A DNA stretch of 64,000 bases, taken from the NCBI RefSeq assembly GCF_000737195.2, contig NZ_JALM01000015.1, positions 1 through 64,000 on the forward strand, in the 5' to 3' direction. Numbering within the stretch: position 1 is the stretch's first letter; each line of letters begins with the position of its first letter. Positions 25,119 to 35,224 of this stretch are shown here, piece after piece. A program made the translations under genes and the position numbers. This DNA is from Sciscionella sediminilitoris. GTDB taxonomy: Bacteria; Actinomycetota; Actinomycetes; Mycobacteriales; Pseudonocardiaceae. A model generated the notes under the pieces. That model saw only the letters and a program-made list of their open reading frames with translations. It was not told where the DNA came from and searched no databases.

Positions 25119-26032
25119 CAGCGCTCCCGTTCGGCGATCGCGAGCAGATCGCGCGCCGGGCCGCGCGGAGTCTGCCCGGCGGGCCAGATCGCGCGCAGCG
25201 GGCGGGTCAGGTCCACCCCGGGGACGGGGACCCGCACCAGGGTGCCCGCCTGCAGTTCACCGGCGACGGTGCGCGCGGAGAGCACCGCGGGACCCGCCCC
25301 CGCGGCCACCGAGGATTTGATCGCGGTCGTCGAGGACAGTTCGAGCAGCGGTTCGGCGAGCGCGCCCGCCCCGCCCGCGCGCAGTGCCCCGGCAAGCACC
25401 TCCCGGGTTCCCGATCCGCGCTCCCTGGTGACCAGCGGGGTCGCGGCGAGCCGGGCACCCTCCACCCCGCGCCGCCGCGCCCACGGGTGACCGGGCGCCA
25501 CGACCAGCACCAGTTCATCGCGGGCCACGGTGCGCGAACGCAGCCCGGAGGGCACCGAGCGCCCTTCCACGAAACCGAGCTCGACCGAACCGGACTGCAC
25601 CGCCTCGATCACCCCGGAGGAGTTCGCCGAGACCAGTGCGACCGCGGTGTCCGGATGCCGTGCGCGCAACCGGAGCAGCCAGCCGGGCAACAGGTACTCG
25701 GCAACCGTCAGGCTCGCCGCGACCCGCAGATGGGTGTCGTGTTCATCGCGCAGCGCGGCGATTCCCGCCTCCAGATCGGCGGCCGCGGCGATCACCGGCC
25801 GGGCCCAGTCCACGACCAGCCCGCCGCGCTCGGTCAGGTTCGAACCCCGCGCGGTGCGTTCCACCAGCGGCACCCCGAGCTGCGCCTCCAGCTGACGGAT
25901 CCGCGCACTCGCCGCGGGCTGAGAGATCCCGTGGGCGCGCGCCGCCGCTCCGATGCTGCCGAGCCTGGCCAGGGACAACAGGATGTCGTATCCGGTCAGG
26001 TCCGCCACCCGTGGCGGAAGTGGCTCAGTCAT
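25118..26032 (-). CDS. LysR-family transcriptional regulator (CysB/YwfM-like)
   Basis: 304 aa. The N-terminal helix-turn-helix is residues about 15-70 (LLSLARLGSIGAAARAHGISQPAASARIRQLE), followed by a periplasmic-binding-like effector domain (LRVAASLTVAEYLLPGWLLRLRARHP). It diverges from the TDT transporter gene across 70 bp and is the probable regulator of that gene; related pairs respond to sulfur compounds or organic anions. Confidence 0.92.
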   Translation of the reverse strand: MTEPLPPRVADLTGYDILLSLARLGSIGAAARAHGISQPAASARIRQLEAQLGVPLVERTARGSNLTERGGLVVDWARPVIAAAADLEAGIAALRDEHDTHLRVAASLTVAEYLLPGWLLRLRARHPDTAVALVSANSSGVIEAVQSGSVELGFVEGRSVPSGLRSRTVARDELVLVVAPGHPWARRRGVEGARLAATPLVTRERGSGTREVLAGALRAGGAGALAEPLLELSSTTAIKSSVAAGAGPAVLSARTVAGELQAGTLVRVPVPGVDLTRPLRAIWPAGQTPRGPARDLLAIAERER

Positions 26033-26102
26033 AAGCAGAGATTATGGACACCGTGTGCGGAACCGTCTACCGGAGTGCCCGCCGCGCGGCGACCCTTGAA
26101 TC

Positions 26103-27227
26103 ATGACCTCTCTCGCCGAACACGCGCAGCCGGAACCGGTCCTGTTCCGCGAACTCGGCCGCCCGCGCGAACTGTTCGCCAATATCGGGCCCAATTGGTA
26201 CGCCTCGATCATGGGCACCGGGATCGTGGCGAACGCGGCGGCCACGCTTCCGCACTGGAGCGCGGCGCTGCGCGTTCCGGCGACCGTGGTGTGGGTATTC
26301 GCCACGGTCATGCTGCTCGCGCTGCTGTTCGCGACCGTCGTGCACTGGGTTCGGCACACCGAGCGGGCGCGCGGGCACGCGGCGAATCCGGTCGCCGCGC
26401 AGTTCTGGGGCGCCCCGCCGATGGCGCTGATGACCGTGGGCGCGGGCGCGCTCTCGATCGGCAGCGGCATCCTCGGCACGTCCGCGGGACTGACCATCGA
26501 CTACGTGCTGTGGACAGCGGGCACCGTGTTCGGCCTGTTCACCGCGGCCTGGATCCCGTACAAGATGATGACCTCGCACCGGATCGCGCCGGATTCCGCG
26601 TTCGGCGGCTGGCTGATGCCGGTGGTCCCGCCGATGGTCTCCGCGGCGAACGGGGCGGCGCTCATCCCGCACATCGCGGATCCGGGGCTGCGCACCACGA
26701 TGACGCTCGGCTGCTACGCGATGTTCGGCATCAGCCTGTTCGCCACCCTGTGCCTGATCCCGCAGATCTGGCAGAAACTGGTGCACCACAAGACGACCGC
26801 GGCAGCGGCGGTGCCGACCATGTGGATCGTGCTCGGCCCGCTCGGCCAGTCGGTCACCGCGGCGAACCTGCTCGGTAAGGCGGCCCCGGCGGCCTTGCCC
26901 GCGCCCTATGGCAAGGCCGCCGAGGTGTTCGGCTGGTTCTACGGCATCCCGGTCTGGGGCTTCGCCATGCTGTGGCTGGTGATCGCCGCCGCGGTCACGA
27001 TCCGCACCCTCCGTTCCGGTATGCCGTTCGCGCTGACCTGGTGGGCCTTCACGTTCCCGGTCGGCACCTGCGTGACCGGATCGAGTGCGCTGGCCGCCCG
27101 CACCGGAGCCGGGCTGTTCGCCGACGCTTCCCTTGTGCTGTACGTGTTCCTGGTGTTCGCCTGGGCCGTTGTCGCGGTCCGCACGATGCGCGGGAGCCTG
27201 CGCGGCGAGCTACTCCGCCCTGCCTGA
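26103..27227 (+). CDS. TDT family transporter (TehA/SLAC1-like)
   Basis: 374-aa membrane protein with ten predicted helices, beginning NIGPNWYASIMGTGIVANAAATLP. This is the tellurite-resistance/dicarboxylate transporter fold, a five-helix-hairpin pore. Members carry C4-dicarboxylates, sulfite or anions such as chloride. The adjacent LysR regulator could sense the transported anion. It ends 1 bp before the stop of the convergent lipase gene. Confidence 0.88.
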   Translation: MTSLAEHAQPEPVLFRELGRPRELFANIGPNWYASIMGTGIVANAAATLPHWSAALRVPATVVWVFATVMLLALLFATVVHWVRHTERARGHAANPVAAQFWGAPPMALMTVGAGALSIGSGILGTSAGLTIDYVLWTAGTVFGLFTAAWIPYKMMTSHRIAPDSAFGGWLMPVVPPMVSAANGAALIPHIADPGLRTTMTLGCYAMFGISLFATLCLIPQIWQKLVHHKTTAAAAVPTMWIVLGPLGQSVTAANLLGKAAPAALPAPYGKAAEVFGWFYGIPVWGFAMLWLVIAAAVTIRTLRSGMPFALTWWAFTFPVGTCVTGSSALAARTGAGLFADASLVLYVFLVFAWAVVAVRTMRGSLRGELLRPA

Positions 27228-27228
27228 T

Positions 27229-28470
27229 CTACTGCGCCGAGCCTGATCCGGTGAGCTGCTTGCCGAGCCAGTCGAGCGCGACCGGGGACCCGATCACCCA
27301 CGGGGCGATGTGCCCGAGCGCGGTGCCCGGGAACAGCGGCGGCAGTGGTTCGGACTCCAGTTTCACCGAGGCGCCCTTGGCCTTCCAGTCCTTGGCGAGC
27401 TGCGCGACCTGCGGGTAGGGCACCAGATCGTCGTTGACATTGGAGGCCAGCATGACCGGGGCGCTCGGTTTGCGGTTGCCGATCTTCTGCTCGTCCAGGA
27501 TCTTGGTGGCGATCGGGTACCGGTCCAGCACCGCGCTCAGCGGTTCCCCGGTTCGCGTGAAGTCCTTGGTCTTCTGGAAACCGGTGCTCAGCCCGGTGGC
27601 CACCACGCATTCCTGGGAGACTCGCTTGAGCATGTCCTTGCCCTTGGCGTTGGTTTCCTTATCCACCAAAGGCTTGATCTCCGGGTACTGCGCCTCGAAC
27701 CCGTTCAGCGCATAGCCGATGGCACCGCTGAGGATGGTGCCGTCGATGGTCTTCAGCGTCGCGCGCAGATCCGCGGGCGGGGCACCGGCATAGGTTCCCT
27801 TGATGGCCAGCTCCGGCGCGTACTCCCGCGCCGATTCCGCGGCGGCGGCCACCGCGCCACCGCCCTGCGAGTAGCCCCACATGCCGATCGGGTTGTCCTT
27901 GCCGATCCCGCTTTCCGGCAGCCGCTGCACCGCACGGGCCGCGTCGAGCACGGCGTGCGCCTCATCGGCCCGGTTCACGTAGGTGTGCGTGCCCGGGGTA
28001 CCGAGCCCTTCGTAGTCGGTGACCACCACGGCATAGCCCTTGGCGAGCATCGCGCCGACCATCAGCCACTCGTACTCCACGATCGGCCCGCCCGGCCCGT
28101 CCAGGCTGATGCCCTTTTCGAACAGCTTCGAGGGGGCGCACTGATCGCCCTGGCCGATGGTGCCGACGGCGAGGTCCACGAGCGGCCGTTCGCCCTTGCC
28201 CTTCCACGGCGCCTTGGGTGCGAAATACGTTCCGGTGACCGCGATCGGCTTCCCCGCGGCATCGGTGCTGTGATACATCAGCCGCGTGGTCTTCGCCCCG
28301 CTCGGTGGCAGGGTGTTCATCGGCTCGCTGCGGAGGAGATCACCATTGTGGCCCGCGGGCACCGGATCCGGCGGGGTGTAGAAATCGCCTTGTTGTGCCG
28401 CGGCGGGCAGTGCACACACACCGAGCGCGGCGATCGCGGCCGTACAGGCCGCGAGCAGCTTCTTCCGCAA
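27229..28470 (-). CDS. Secreted lipase (LIP family)
   Basis: About 413-aa exported alpha/beta hydrolase. The signal peptide is about residues 1-25 (RKKLLAACTAAIAALGVCALPAAA). The nucleophile elbow is GMWGYSQGGGAVAAAAES near residue 180, the family GYSQGG motif. Late Asp and His candidates are in SNVNDDLVPY and ALGHIAPWV. It should hydrolyse lipid esters outside the cell. I choose the TTG at 28470 because GAGGTG lies six nt upstream; the GTG at 28479 has none. Confidence 0.85.
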   Translation of the reverse strand: MRKKLLAACTAAIAALGVCALPAAAQQGDFYTPPDPVPAGHNGDLLRSEPMNTLPPSGAKTTRLMYHSTDAAGKPIAVTGTYFAPKAPWKGKGERPLVDLAVGTIGQGDQCAPSKLFEKGISLDGPGGPIVEYEWLMVGAMLAKGYAVVVTDYEGLGTPGTHTYVNRADEAHAVLDAARAVQRLPESGIGKDNPIGMWGYSQGGGAVAAAAESAREYAPELAIKGTYAGAPPADLRATLKTIDGTILSGAIGYALNGFEAQYPEIKPLVDKETNAKGKDMLKRVSQECVVATGLSTGFQKTKDFTRTGEPLSAVLDRYPIATKILDEQKIGNRKPSAPVMLASNVNDDLVPYPQVAQLAKDWKAKGASVKLESEPLPPLFPGTALGHIAPWVIGSPVALDWLGKQLTGSGSAQ

Positions 28471-28547
28471 GCCGATCACCTCATCACTGAGCTGGTTACC
28501 GGCGAGTAGGTTAGAGTGCTGGAGCGCATTCGTCAATGCACACTGGG

Positions 28548-29807
28548 TTAACCCGCCCGTTCCTCGGCGATCCGCTCGAGTGATTTCCCCGCTGTGTCCG
28601 GCATGAACGCGAACCCCGCCACCCCGGAGATCACCAGGAAAACCAGCAACAGGGCGGCCACCGGGGTGAATCCGCCGGAGCCGAGTACCGGGACGAACAG
28701 GCTCCACACCCCGAGCAGCAGCCGGGCGATGCCGAAGGTGAACCCCTGCGCGGTGCCGCGGAGTTCGGTGCGGAACAGTTCCTGGCTGAACACCTTGTAG
28801 AAGGCTTCCCCGGCGAGCGCGCTGCCCACATAGAACAGCAGGATATTCGCGATGATCACCGGGATCGTGAACGGCAGCACGAGCACCAGCACGAACGCGG
28901 CCACCTGCAGCACGCTGCCGATCAGCCACAACCGGCGGCGGATCGCGTGGCCCCGGTCGGCGAACGGCATGAACAGCGCGCCGATCGCGATCAGCCCGAT
29001 CAGGAATCCGGCCCCGGACAGGGCCACCCCGGTCGCCTGACTGCCCGCGCCGAGCGAGGACACCATGTACGGGGTGAAGATCCCATAGGTGCCCGCGGCC
29101 AGCCCCCAGAACAGGTAGATCACGCTCGTCCAGGACAGCGCGCGCAGGGTCTTGCCGTGAAACAGTGCCCACATCCGGGCGATCCCGCCGCGCGAGGCTT
29201 CCTGCCAGCGCGCGGATTCCGACATACCGCGCCGCAGCGCCCAGGTGATCAGCGCGGCCACGAACAGCTGGCCGAACACGATCCGCACCCCGAGCAGCCC
29301 GAGCCCGGAGAGCGCATAGGACAGCGCGAGCACCACGATCGGCCCGCTGTACCAGGCGATCTGGGTCAGCCCGATGAGCCGTGCCCGCGCCCGCGCTGGG
29401 GAGAACTCTCCGACAAGGGCCAGCGAGGTCGGCACATCGGCCCCGACCGCGAGCCCCACCACGAAGGTGCCCGCGAACAGCATCGCCGGGTTCACCGCGA
29501 GCGCGATGCAGGCGATCCCCGCCGCGTAGACGAGCAGGTCGTATTTGTAGATCCGCTTGCGCCCCAGGCGATCCCCGAGCCGGCCGCCGATCACGGAGCC
29601 GATGGCCGCGCCGATCGCGTTCGGCCCGATCGCGGCCAGCGCGCCGACCGCGGTCGAGGAAAGCCCCAGCTCCGCCTGATACAGCGTCAGTCCCGCGCTG
29701 AGTGCCACGATGGAACCCGCGTCCAGATAGGAGGCCATCCCGGCGAGTACCGACCACTTCCACTGTTGCCGTGTCACGCCCGCGTCCTGCGCGATCCTGG
29801 TCGTCAT
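28548..29807 (-). CDS. Major facilitator superfamily transporter (sugar-porter-like)
   Basis: 419 aa with twelve predicted helices. The loop-2 motif is GGRLGDRLGRKRIYKYDLLVY near residue 80. The gene starts at the ATG at 29807 behind GGAGTTGGGG; the open frame upstream is unsupported. The substrate is unknown. It diverges from the UvrA-like gene with 125 bp between. Confidence 0.88.
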   Translation of the reverse strand: MTTRIAQDAGVTRQQWKWSVLAGMASYLDAGSIVALSAGLTLYQAELGLSSTAVGALAAIGPNAIGAAIGSVIGGRLGDRLGRKRIYKYDLLVYAAGIACIALAVNPAMLFAGTFVVGLAVGADVPTSLALVGEFSPARARARLIGLTQIAWYSGPIVVLALSYALSGLGLLGVRIVFGQLFVAALITWALRRGMSESARWQEASRGGIARMWALFHGKTLRALSWTSVIYLFWGLAAGTYGIFTPYMVSSLGAGSQATGVALSGAGFLIGLIAIGALFMPFADRGHAIRRRLWLIGSVLQVAAFVLVLVLPFTIPVIIANILLFYVGSALAGEAFYKVFSQELFRTELRGTAQGFTFGIARLLLGVWSLFVPVLGSGGFTPVAALLLVFLVISGVAGFAFMPDTAGKSLERIAEERAG

Positions 29808-29932
29808 CCCCAACTCCGTTCGACGGTGAACGAGCACCGAGCAGATTAACCGAAGGGGATCACGGTGTGGCGTACGATTTTCCGCGCCATTGCGGCCGGA
29901 AACTGACCGGTTGACCGCATAGCGTGCCCGGC

Positions 29933-32185
29933 ATGACAGCGGTCGCAACGACAGAGTACCTGCGGGTGCGCGGGGCCCGGGTGCACAACCTGCGCGATAT
30001 CTCGGTCGACATCCCGAAACGGCAACTCACCGTGGTCACCGGGGTTTCCGGTTCGGGCAAGTCCTCGCTCGTCTTCGACACGATCGCCGCCGAATCGCAG
30101 CGCCAGCTGGGCGAGACCTTCAGCACCTTCGTGCGCAACCGGCTGCCGAAATACGGCCGCCCGGACGTGGACCGGCTGACGAATCTGTCCACGGCGATCG
30201 TGGTCGACCAGAAGCGGATCACCGGGAACGCGCGCTCCACGGTCGGCACGATCACCGATATCGCCGCGCTGCTGCGGCTGTTGTGGTCCCGTGCGGGGGA
30301 GCCGTACCTCGGCGCCTCGAACCTGTTCTCCTTCAACGATCCGGAAGGCATGTGCCCGCGCTGTTCCGGGCTCGGCGAGGTGCGCACCGTGGACCTGGAC
30401 CGGCTCGTGGACCGGACACGTTCACTGAACGAGGGCGCGATCGTGTTCCCGACCTTCGGGGTTGGCGGGTGGATGTGGCGCACCTTCGCCGATTCCGGGC
30501 TGTTCGACAACGACAAGCCGCTGGAGCGCTACACCGAGCAGGAGTGGGCGGCTTTCGTGTACGGCGCGGACGCCACCGTGCGCTTGCCCAGCCAGGGCGG
30601 TCCGGTGCCGACCAAGTACGAGGGCCTGCTGCAGCGCTTCGAACGCATCTGGTTGCCCAAGGATCCCGAATCGCTTTCCGGGAAGACCAGGGCCGCCTTC
30701 GAATCCGTCGTGCGCCTCGGGGTGTGCGAACAGTGCCGGGGCGCCCGGCTTTCCCCGGCCGCGTTGTCCAGCACGATCGCCGGGATGAACCTCGCCGAGT
30801 GCTACCGGCTCGAGGCGGTCGAACTCGCCCGGTTCCTGCGCGGGATCGAATCCCCGGTCGCCGCCCCGATCCTCGCGGAGGCCATCGAGCAGGTGGACCG
30901 GCTCGTCGGCATCGGGCTGGGCTATCTGAGCATGGACCGGGCGACCGGGACACTGTCCGGCGGCGAATCGCAGCGGGTGAAGATGGTGCGCCAGCTCGGC
31001 AGCAGCCTCACCGATATGACTTGTATCTTCGACGAACCCAGCATCGGGCTGCATCCGCACGATATCCAAGCGGCCGGCGAGCTGCTGTGTTCACTGCGGG
31101 ACAAGGGGAACACCGTGATCGTCGTGGAGCACGACCCGGCCATCATCCGGATCGCCGATCATGTGGTGGACATCGGGCCGGGGCACGGATCCGCGGGCGG
31201 CCAGGTGGTGTACCAGGGACCGGTTTCCGGGCTCGCCGCTTCCCCAGGACCGACCGGGAAACATCTGGAGCGCGTCCCGGAGATCAACGATTCACCACGG
31301 AAACCGGACGGCTGGGTGGCCATTCGCGGGGCGGACAAACACAATCTGCGCGGGATCGATGTGGACATCCCGCTCGGCGTGCTCACCGCGGTCACCGGGG
31401 TGGCCGGTTCCGGGAAATCGACGCTGCTGCGCGAGTACCTGCCCGGGGCGAACTTCGCCGGCCAGTTGGGCGTGCACCGTTCCCGGCGCTCGAACATGGC
31501 CAGCTACACGGGAATGCTGGATCGGATCCGCACGATCTTCGCCGCCGAACACGGGGTTCCCGCCGCCCTGTTCTCGGCGAACTCCAAGGGCGCCTGCGCG
31601 AACTGTTCCGGTCTCGGTGTGGTCTACACCGATCTGGCTTTCCTCGACCCGGTCACGAACACCTGCGAACAGTGCGGTGGCCGCCGATTCGCCGCGGAGG
31701 TGCTCGGCTATCGGGTGCACGGCAAGAACATCGGCGAGTTGCACGAGCTGACGGCCGCCGAGATCATCGAACAGTTCCCGGATCCCAAGGTGTGCGCGAT
31801 CGCCGGGCGGCTGCTCGACGTCGGGCTGGACTATCTGCCGATCGGCCAGCCGTTGAGCACCTTTTCCGGGGGCGAAGGGCAGCGGCTGGCGATCGCCGAC
31901 GAACTCGACGGGGAACCGCGGCGGTACGTGTTCGACGAGCCGACGACCGGTTTGCACCGCGCCGATATCGCGCGCCTGCTCGCGCTGTTCACCCGGCTGC
32001 TCGATGCGGGTTCCAGTGTCATCGTCATCGAGCACAACCTGGATGTGATCGCGCGCGCCGACTGGATCATCGATCTCGGTCCGGGCGCGGGTTCGCGGGG
32101 CGGAACGGTCGTGGCGACGGGCACCCCGCGCGCGGTCGCCGACTGCCCGGACTCGCTGACCGGCCGCTATCTGCTCAGTAGGTGA
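29933..32185 (+). CDS. UvrA-like ABC ATPase (drug-resistance/DrrC-type UvrA paralogue)
   Basis: 750 aa, shorter than UvrA (about 940) and without its UvrB-binding and insertion regions. Two ABC halves are visible: Walker [10 protein letters not shown] near residue 37 with signature LSGGESQRV, and GVAGSGKST with FSGGEGQRL. Zinc-type CxxC pairs remain ([22 protein letters not shown]). Such proteins, like DrrC of daunorubicin producers, protect DNA or displace intercalators. A TAGCGT box ends 7 nt before the ATG at 29933, suggesting a leaderless mRNA. Its end overlaps the next gene by 11 bp, tail to tail. Confidence 0.88.
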   Translation: MTAVATTEYLRVRGARVHNLRDISVDIPKRQLTVVTGVSGSGKSSLVFDTIAAESQRQLGETFSTFVRNRLPKYGRPDVDRLTNLSTAIVVDQKRITGNARSTVGTITDIAALLRLLWSRAGEPYLGASNLFSFNDPEGMCPRCSGLGEVRTVDLDRLVDRTRSLNEGAIVFPTFGVGGWMWRTFADSGLFDNDKPLERYTEQEWAAFVYGADATVRLPSQGGPVPTKYEGLLQRFERIWLPKDPESLSGKTRAAFESVVRLGVCEQCRGARLSPAALSSTIAGMNLAECYRLEAVELARFLRGIESPVAAPILAEAIEQVDRLVGIGLGYLSMDRATGTLSGGESQRVKMVRQLGSSLTDMTCIFDEPSIGLHPHDIQAAGELLCSLRDKGNTVIVVEHDPAIIRIADHVVDIGPGHGSAGGQVVYQGPVSGLAASPGPTGKHLERVPEINDSPRKPDGWVAIRGADKHNLRGIDVDIPLGVLTAVTGVAGSGKSTLLREYLPGANFAGQLGVHRSRRSNMASYTGMLDRIRTIFAAEHGVPAALFSANSKGACANCSGLGVVYTDLAFLDPVTNTCEQCGGRRFAAEVLGYRVHGKNIGELHELTAAEIIEQFPDPKVCAIAGRLLDVGLDYLPIGQPLSTFSGGEGQRLAIADELDGEPRRYVFDEPTTGLHRADIARLLALFTRLLDAGSSVIVIEHNLDVIARADWIIDLGPGAGSRGGTVVATGTPRAVADCPDSLTGRYLLSR

Positions 32186-33704
32186 GCGTGGCCGGGTGCT
32201 GCGGGCTCGAACCGAACGTGACCGTACTGCCCTTGGTGGCCGCGCTCGCGTACCGGCCGTCCATGGTGTCCACGACCAGGCTGAGGTGATGCCCGGCGGG
32301 AACGGTCCAGGAAGTCGGCTCGAGTGCGAGCTCGATCCGTTGCGGCACACCGGGTTCGGCACCGCGAATGGTGACGGGTTCGTGCGTGATCAGCTGCCCG
32401 TTGCCGTGCGCGTCGGTGTCGTAGAGGTAGGCGAACAGCGTCGTGTCCCTGGCACTCGGGGTCGCGGTGACCGCGAGGCGCGGTGTTCCGGTGACCGGGG
32501 TGTCGGTGGCGACCGGTGCAGCCGACCACACTCCCGCGTTTTTCCGGGACACCGCGGGGATCGGCGTGGTGACCGGTGTCCCGAGGTAGCCGGACGGGGG
32601 GCCGCTGTCCGCCGGGGTCGGCACCCCCGCCTCGATGCGCTCGCTCCAGGATCGCGGCCGCGCGCCGATCCCTTGGGCGCTCAGATATTGCCGGTGCTGG
32701 GCACCCTGCGCCGCCGCCCAGGAGGCATAACCGCGGTAGGTGTCCTGCTTGGCCGGTTTGAGTTGCACGGGACTCTCGGTGTCGATCCCGTTGCCTGCCC
32801 CGCGCAGGTAGTGGCCGAACCAGCGGGTCAGGTTCGACCAGACCTCGTTCGGCAGGCCGAGCGCGCCGGTGGCTTCACCGGTTCCGTGCTCGCCCGGTTG
32901 CAACATCAGCCGCTTCGGGGTGTGCAGCCGGTCGAAGAAGTCCACGTACTGCCCGGGCGGGAAAATCCCGTCCTGGAAGGAGTTCGCGAGCAGGATAGCC
33001 GGTCCGGCCTTGTCCAGCTGGTCCACCTTGGTCGAGGCCGAACGTTCCGGAGCGAGTTCGAGCGCCGTGTTCAGATCGCCCTTGCGGTAGTTGTCCTCGA
33101 TGAACTTCAGCGCGGTTCCGGGCCGCCCGGTCAGCCGGCCGAGCGCCAGCAGCGACTCCGCGGCATGCACGTGCACGGTTTTGTTGGCATACAAGGATTT
33201 CCCGAGATCCGCCCAGCCACTCAGCGCACCGACCGCGCGCACCCGCCTGTCCGCGGCCGCGGTGAGCAGGCTGATTCCCGCACCATAGGAGATCCCGGCC
33301 ATCCCGATGCTGCCGATCCGGCGATGCTCCTGCGCCCAGTCGATGACCGAGCTCGCATCCACCACGTCCTCGGGCCCGGCGACCTCGATCCGCCCTCCGG
33401 AGTCACCGAATCCGCGTGCCGCATAACTGATCACCGTGTATCCGCCGGACCGTGCGAGCCGCTGCGCACCGAGCAGATACTCCGCACTCGGCGCGCTCCA
33501 GCTGCCCGGCATGACGATCAGCGGATGCGGGCCGGGGCTTTCCGGGGTGACCACGAACGCGCCGAGCCGCACCCCGTCCGCCCCGGTGATGTGGGTGTAG
33601 CTGGTGTCCACTCCAGGGGTGCTCGGCACTCTCGGCGCGGCGGCCGCCGTGGAACCGAGTAAGGCGAACGAGATTCCGAGCGCGACTGCCCGCCACCGGC
33701 GCAT
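32175..33704 (-). CDS. Secreted CocE/NonD-family alpha/beta hydrolase
   Basis: 509 aa. The signal peptide is about residues 1-23 (MRRWRAVALGISFALLGSTAAAA). The catalytic domain has the elbow GMAGISYGAG near residue 135 and a C-terminal jelly-roll (HHLSLVVDTMDGRY), the X-Pro dipeptidyl-peptidase/cocaine esterase architecture. It probably hydrolyses esters or peptides outside the cell. GAGGAGG lies before the ATG. Confidence 0.87.
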   Translation of the reverse strand: MRRWRAVALGISFALLGSTAAAAPRVPSTPGVDTSYTHITGADGVRLGAFVVTPESPGPHPLIVMPGSWSAPSAEYLLGAQRLARSGGYTVISYAARGFGDSGGRIEVAGPEDVVDASSVIDWAQEHRRIGSIGMAGISYGAGISLLTAAADRRVRAVGALSGWADLGKSLYANKTVHVHAAESLLALGRLTGRPGTALKFIEDNYRKGDLNTALELAPERSASTKVDQLDKAGPAILLANSFQDGIFPPGQYVDFFDRLHTPKRLMLQPGEHGTGEATGALGLPNEVWSNLTRWFGHYLRGAGNGIDTESPVQLKPAKQDTYRGYASWAAAQGAQHRQYLSAQGIGARPRSWSERIEAGVPTPADSGPPSGYLGTPVTTPIPAVSRKNAGVWSAAPVATDTPVTGTPRLAVTATPSARDTTLFAYLYDTDAHGNGQLITHEPVTIRGAEPGVPQRIELALEPTSWTVPAGHHLSLVVDTMDGRYASAATKGSTVTFGSSPQHPATLTY

Positions 33705-33728
33705 AGTGGCCTCCTCATCGCGGGGGCA

Positions 33729-35189
33729 TCATTGCGCAGTAGTGAAACAAACACCGTCGGCGACCGCAAGTTCGGTGAGCTGCCGCGGATCGGTACCTCG
33801 CCAGGCGATGACCTGGTCCGGGCGCAGCAGCACCGCCGTACCGGGTTCGAGGAAATCGACGTCCACCTGATGCACCGGAAAACCGCAGTCCTGCCAGGGA
33901 ATCGGTGACCCCGCGACCACGAGTGCCCAGTCCGGCCCGGCGAGGTCCAGGGTGGAGCGCCCCTCGGCGAGCCAGCGATGCGGAATCCGGGTCCCGACCC
34001 GCCCGGCAGGCGCGAATTCGGTGATCGGTTCGGTTTCGGTGATCCCGGGGAGCGGGTACTGGAATCCGCCGCAGGCGAGTACATAGGGATGCGCGAGCCC
34101 GTCGCCGCCCGGCACCCCGTCGCGCAGGTTCACGGTGCGGATACTGGACTGCTCGGCGGTGAACCAGCCCGCCGCGTGCCGTTCGGCGTGGTAACCGTCG
34201 AGCGGGCCGGTGTCGCCGCGCAGGGCAGCGGCGAGTTTCCAGCCGAGATCGTGCACATCGGCGATCCCGGTGTTCGCCCCGCTCGCCGCGAACGGTGGCA
34301 TCACGTGTGCCGCGTCCCCGGCGAGCAGGATCCGCCCCGCGCGGTACCGGTCGGCCACGCGCATTTCCGCCTGCCAGGTAAGGACACTGTGCACCTCGAG
34401 ATCGGGAAGCGGTGCGCCGACGGCGGTTTCCAGCACCCTCGGCCAGTCGCGTCCGGTGTCCCCGCCCTCGGCCATGAACACCCAGCGATGCCGCCCGTCA
34501 ACCGAGCAGAGCCCGCCCCGGGCTTGCGGGTGCTCGATCTGGCACAGGTTGAATGGCTTGTCCCGCACCAGTTCCCGCAGATCCGCGGTGAAGTACACGT
34601 TCACGTTCGGCTCGCCGAGCGCGCCCCGCCCGGAGCGTGTGATGCCGAGCGCCTCGCGTATCGGACTGCGCGCACCATCGGCGGCGATCAGATAGCGCGC
34701 CCGCACCTGTTCGCCGGAATGAGTCGTGGCTGTCACCGTTTCGGCATCCTGCGCGACCTCGGTGACCTCGGTGCCGAACCGCACCCGCGCCCCGCCCCGG
34801 ACCGCCGCCTCGCGCAGCACCGGTTCGAGCAGGTCCTGCGCGATCAGGCAGGGCAGCTCGGGACTCGGCTCGATCACGGTTCCCGATTCGTCCACCGGGC
34901 GCCACAACGGAAGCAGCCCGGCCTCGGCAAGGGTGCGGCCCGCGGCCATCCGGTCGTGCCCCGCCAGCTCCCGCGCCGCCGCGCGCACCAGTTCCGCGAG
35001 CCCGAGTTCGCGGAAGATCTCCATGGTGCGCATGTTCACCCGGCGCGCCTTCGGCTGCGGGGAGGAACCGGTGCGCCGTTCGAGCAGGGTGACGGCGAGC
35101 CCGTGATGGCGCAGTACCAGCGCCGCGGTGAGTCCGACCAGTCCGCCGCCGACCACCAGCACATCGGGTTGTGTACGTTGTACATTCAC
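33729..35189 (-). CDS. FAD-dependent aromatic-type monooxygenase
   Basis: 486-aa group A flavoprotein hydroxylase. It has the dinucleotide motif VLVVGGGLVGLTAALVL near residue 10, the DG motif AADGARSPIREALG near residue 175, and GRILLAGDAAHVMPPFAASGANTGIADVHDLGWKL. The C-terminal thioredoxin-like domain typical of phenol- and polyketide-type hydroxylases follows. The GTG at 35189 lies between two TetR operators; an in-frame GTG at 35162 (start of the VLVVGGG strand) is an alternative. It is controlled by the adjacent TetR protein. Confidence 0.9.
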   Translation of the reverse strand: MNVQRTQPDVLVVGGGLVGLTAALVLRHHGLAVTLLERRTGSSPQPKARRVNMRTMEIFRELGLAELVRAAARELAGHDRMAAGRTLAEAGLLPLWRPVDESGTVIEPSPELPCLIAQDLLEPVLREAAVRGGARVRFGTEVTEVAQDAETVTATTHSGEQVRARYLIAADGARSPIREALGITRSGRGALGEPNVNVYFTADLRELVRDKPFNLCQIEHPQARGGLCSVDGRHRWVFMAEGGDTGRDWPRVLETAVGAPLPDLEVHSVLTWQAEMRVADRYRAGRILLAGDAAHVMPPFAASGANTGIADVHDLGWKLAAALRGDTGPLDGYHAERHAAGWFTAEQSSIRTVNLRDGVPGGDGLAHPYVLACGGFQYPLPGITETEPITEFAPAGRVGTRIPHRWLAEGRSTLDLAGPDWALVVAGSPIPWQDCGFPVHQVDVDFLEPGTAVLLRPDQVIAWRGTDPRQLTELAVADGVCFTTAQ

Positions 35190-35204
35190 AATGTACGTTG
35201 TACA
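35172..35204. promoter_or_regulatory. Tandem TetR operators
   Basis: TGTACGTTGTACA occurs twice, at 35172-35184 and 35192-35204. Each is an inverted repeat (TGTAC/GTACA), and they are spaced 20 bp apart, on the same face of the helix. They lie between the divergent FAD monooxygenase and TetR genes and overlap the monooxygenase start. Confidence 0.8.
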
Positions 35205-35224
35205 CGCCAGCTACGATGCCGTCA

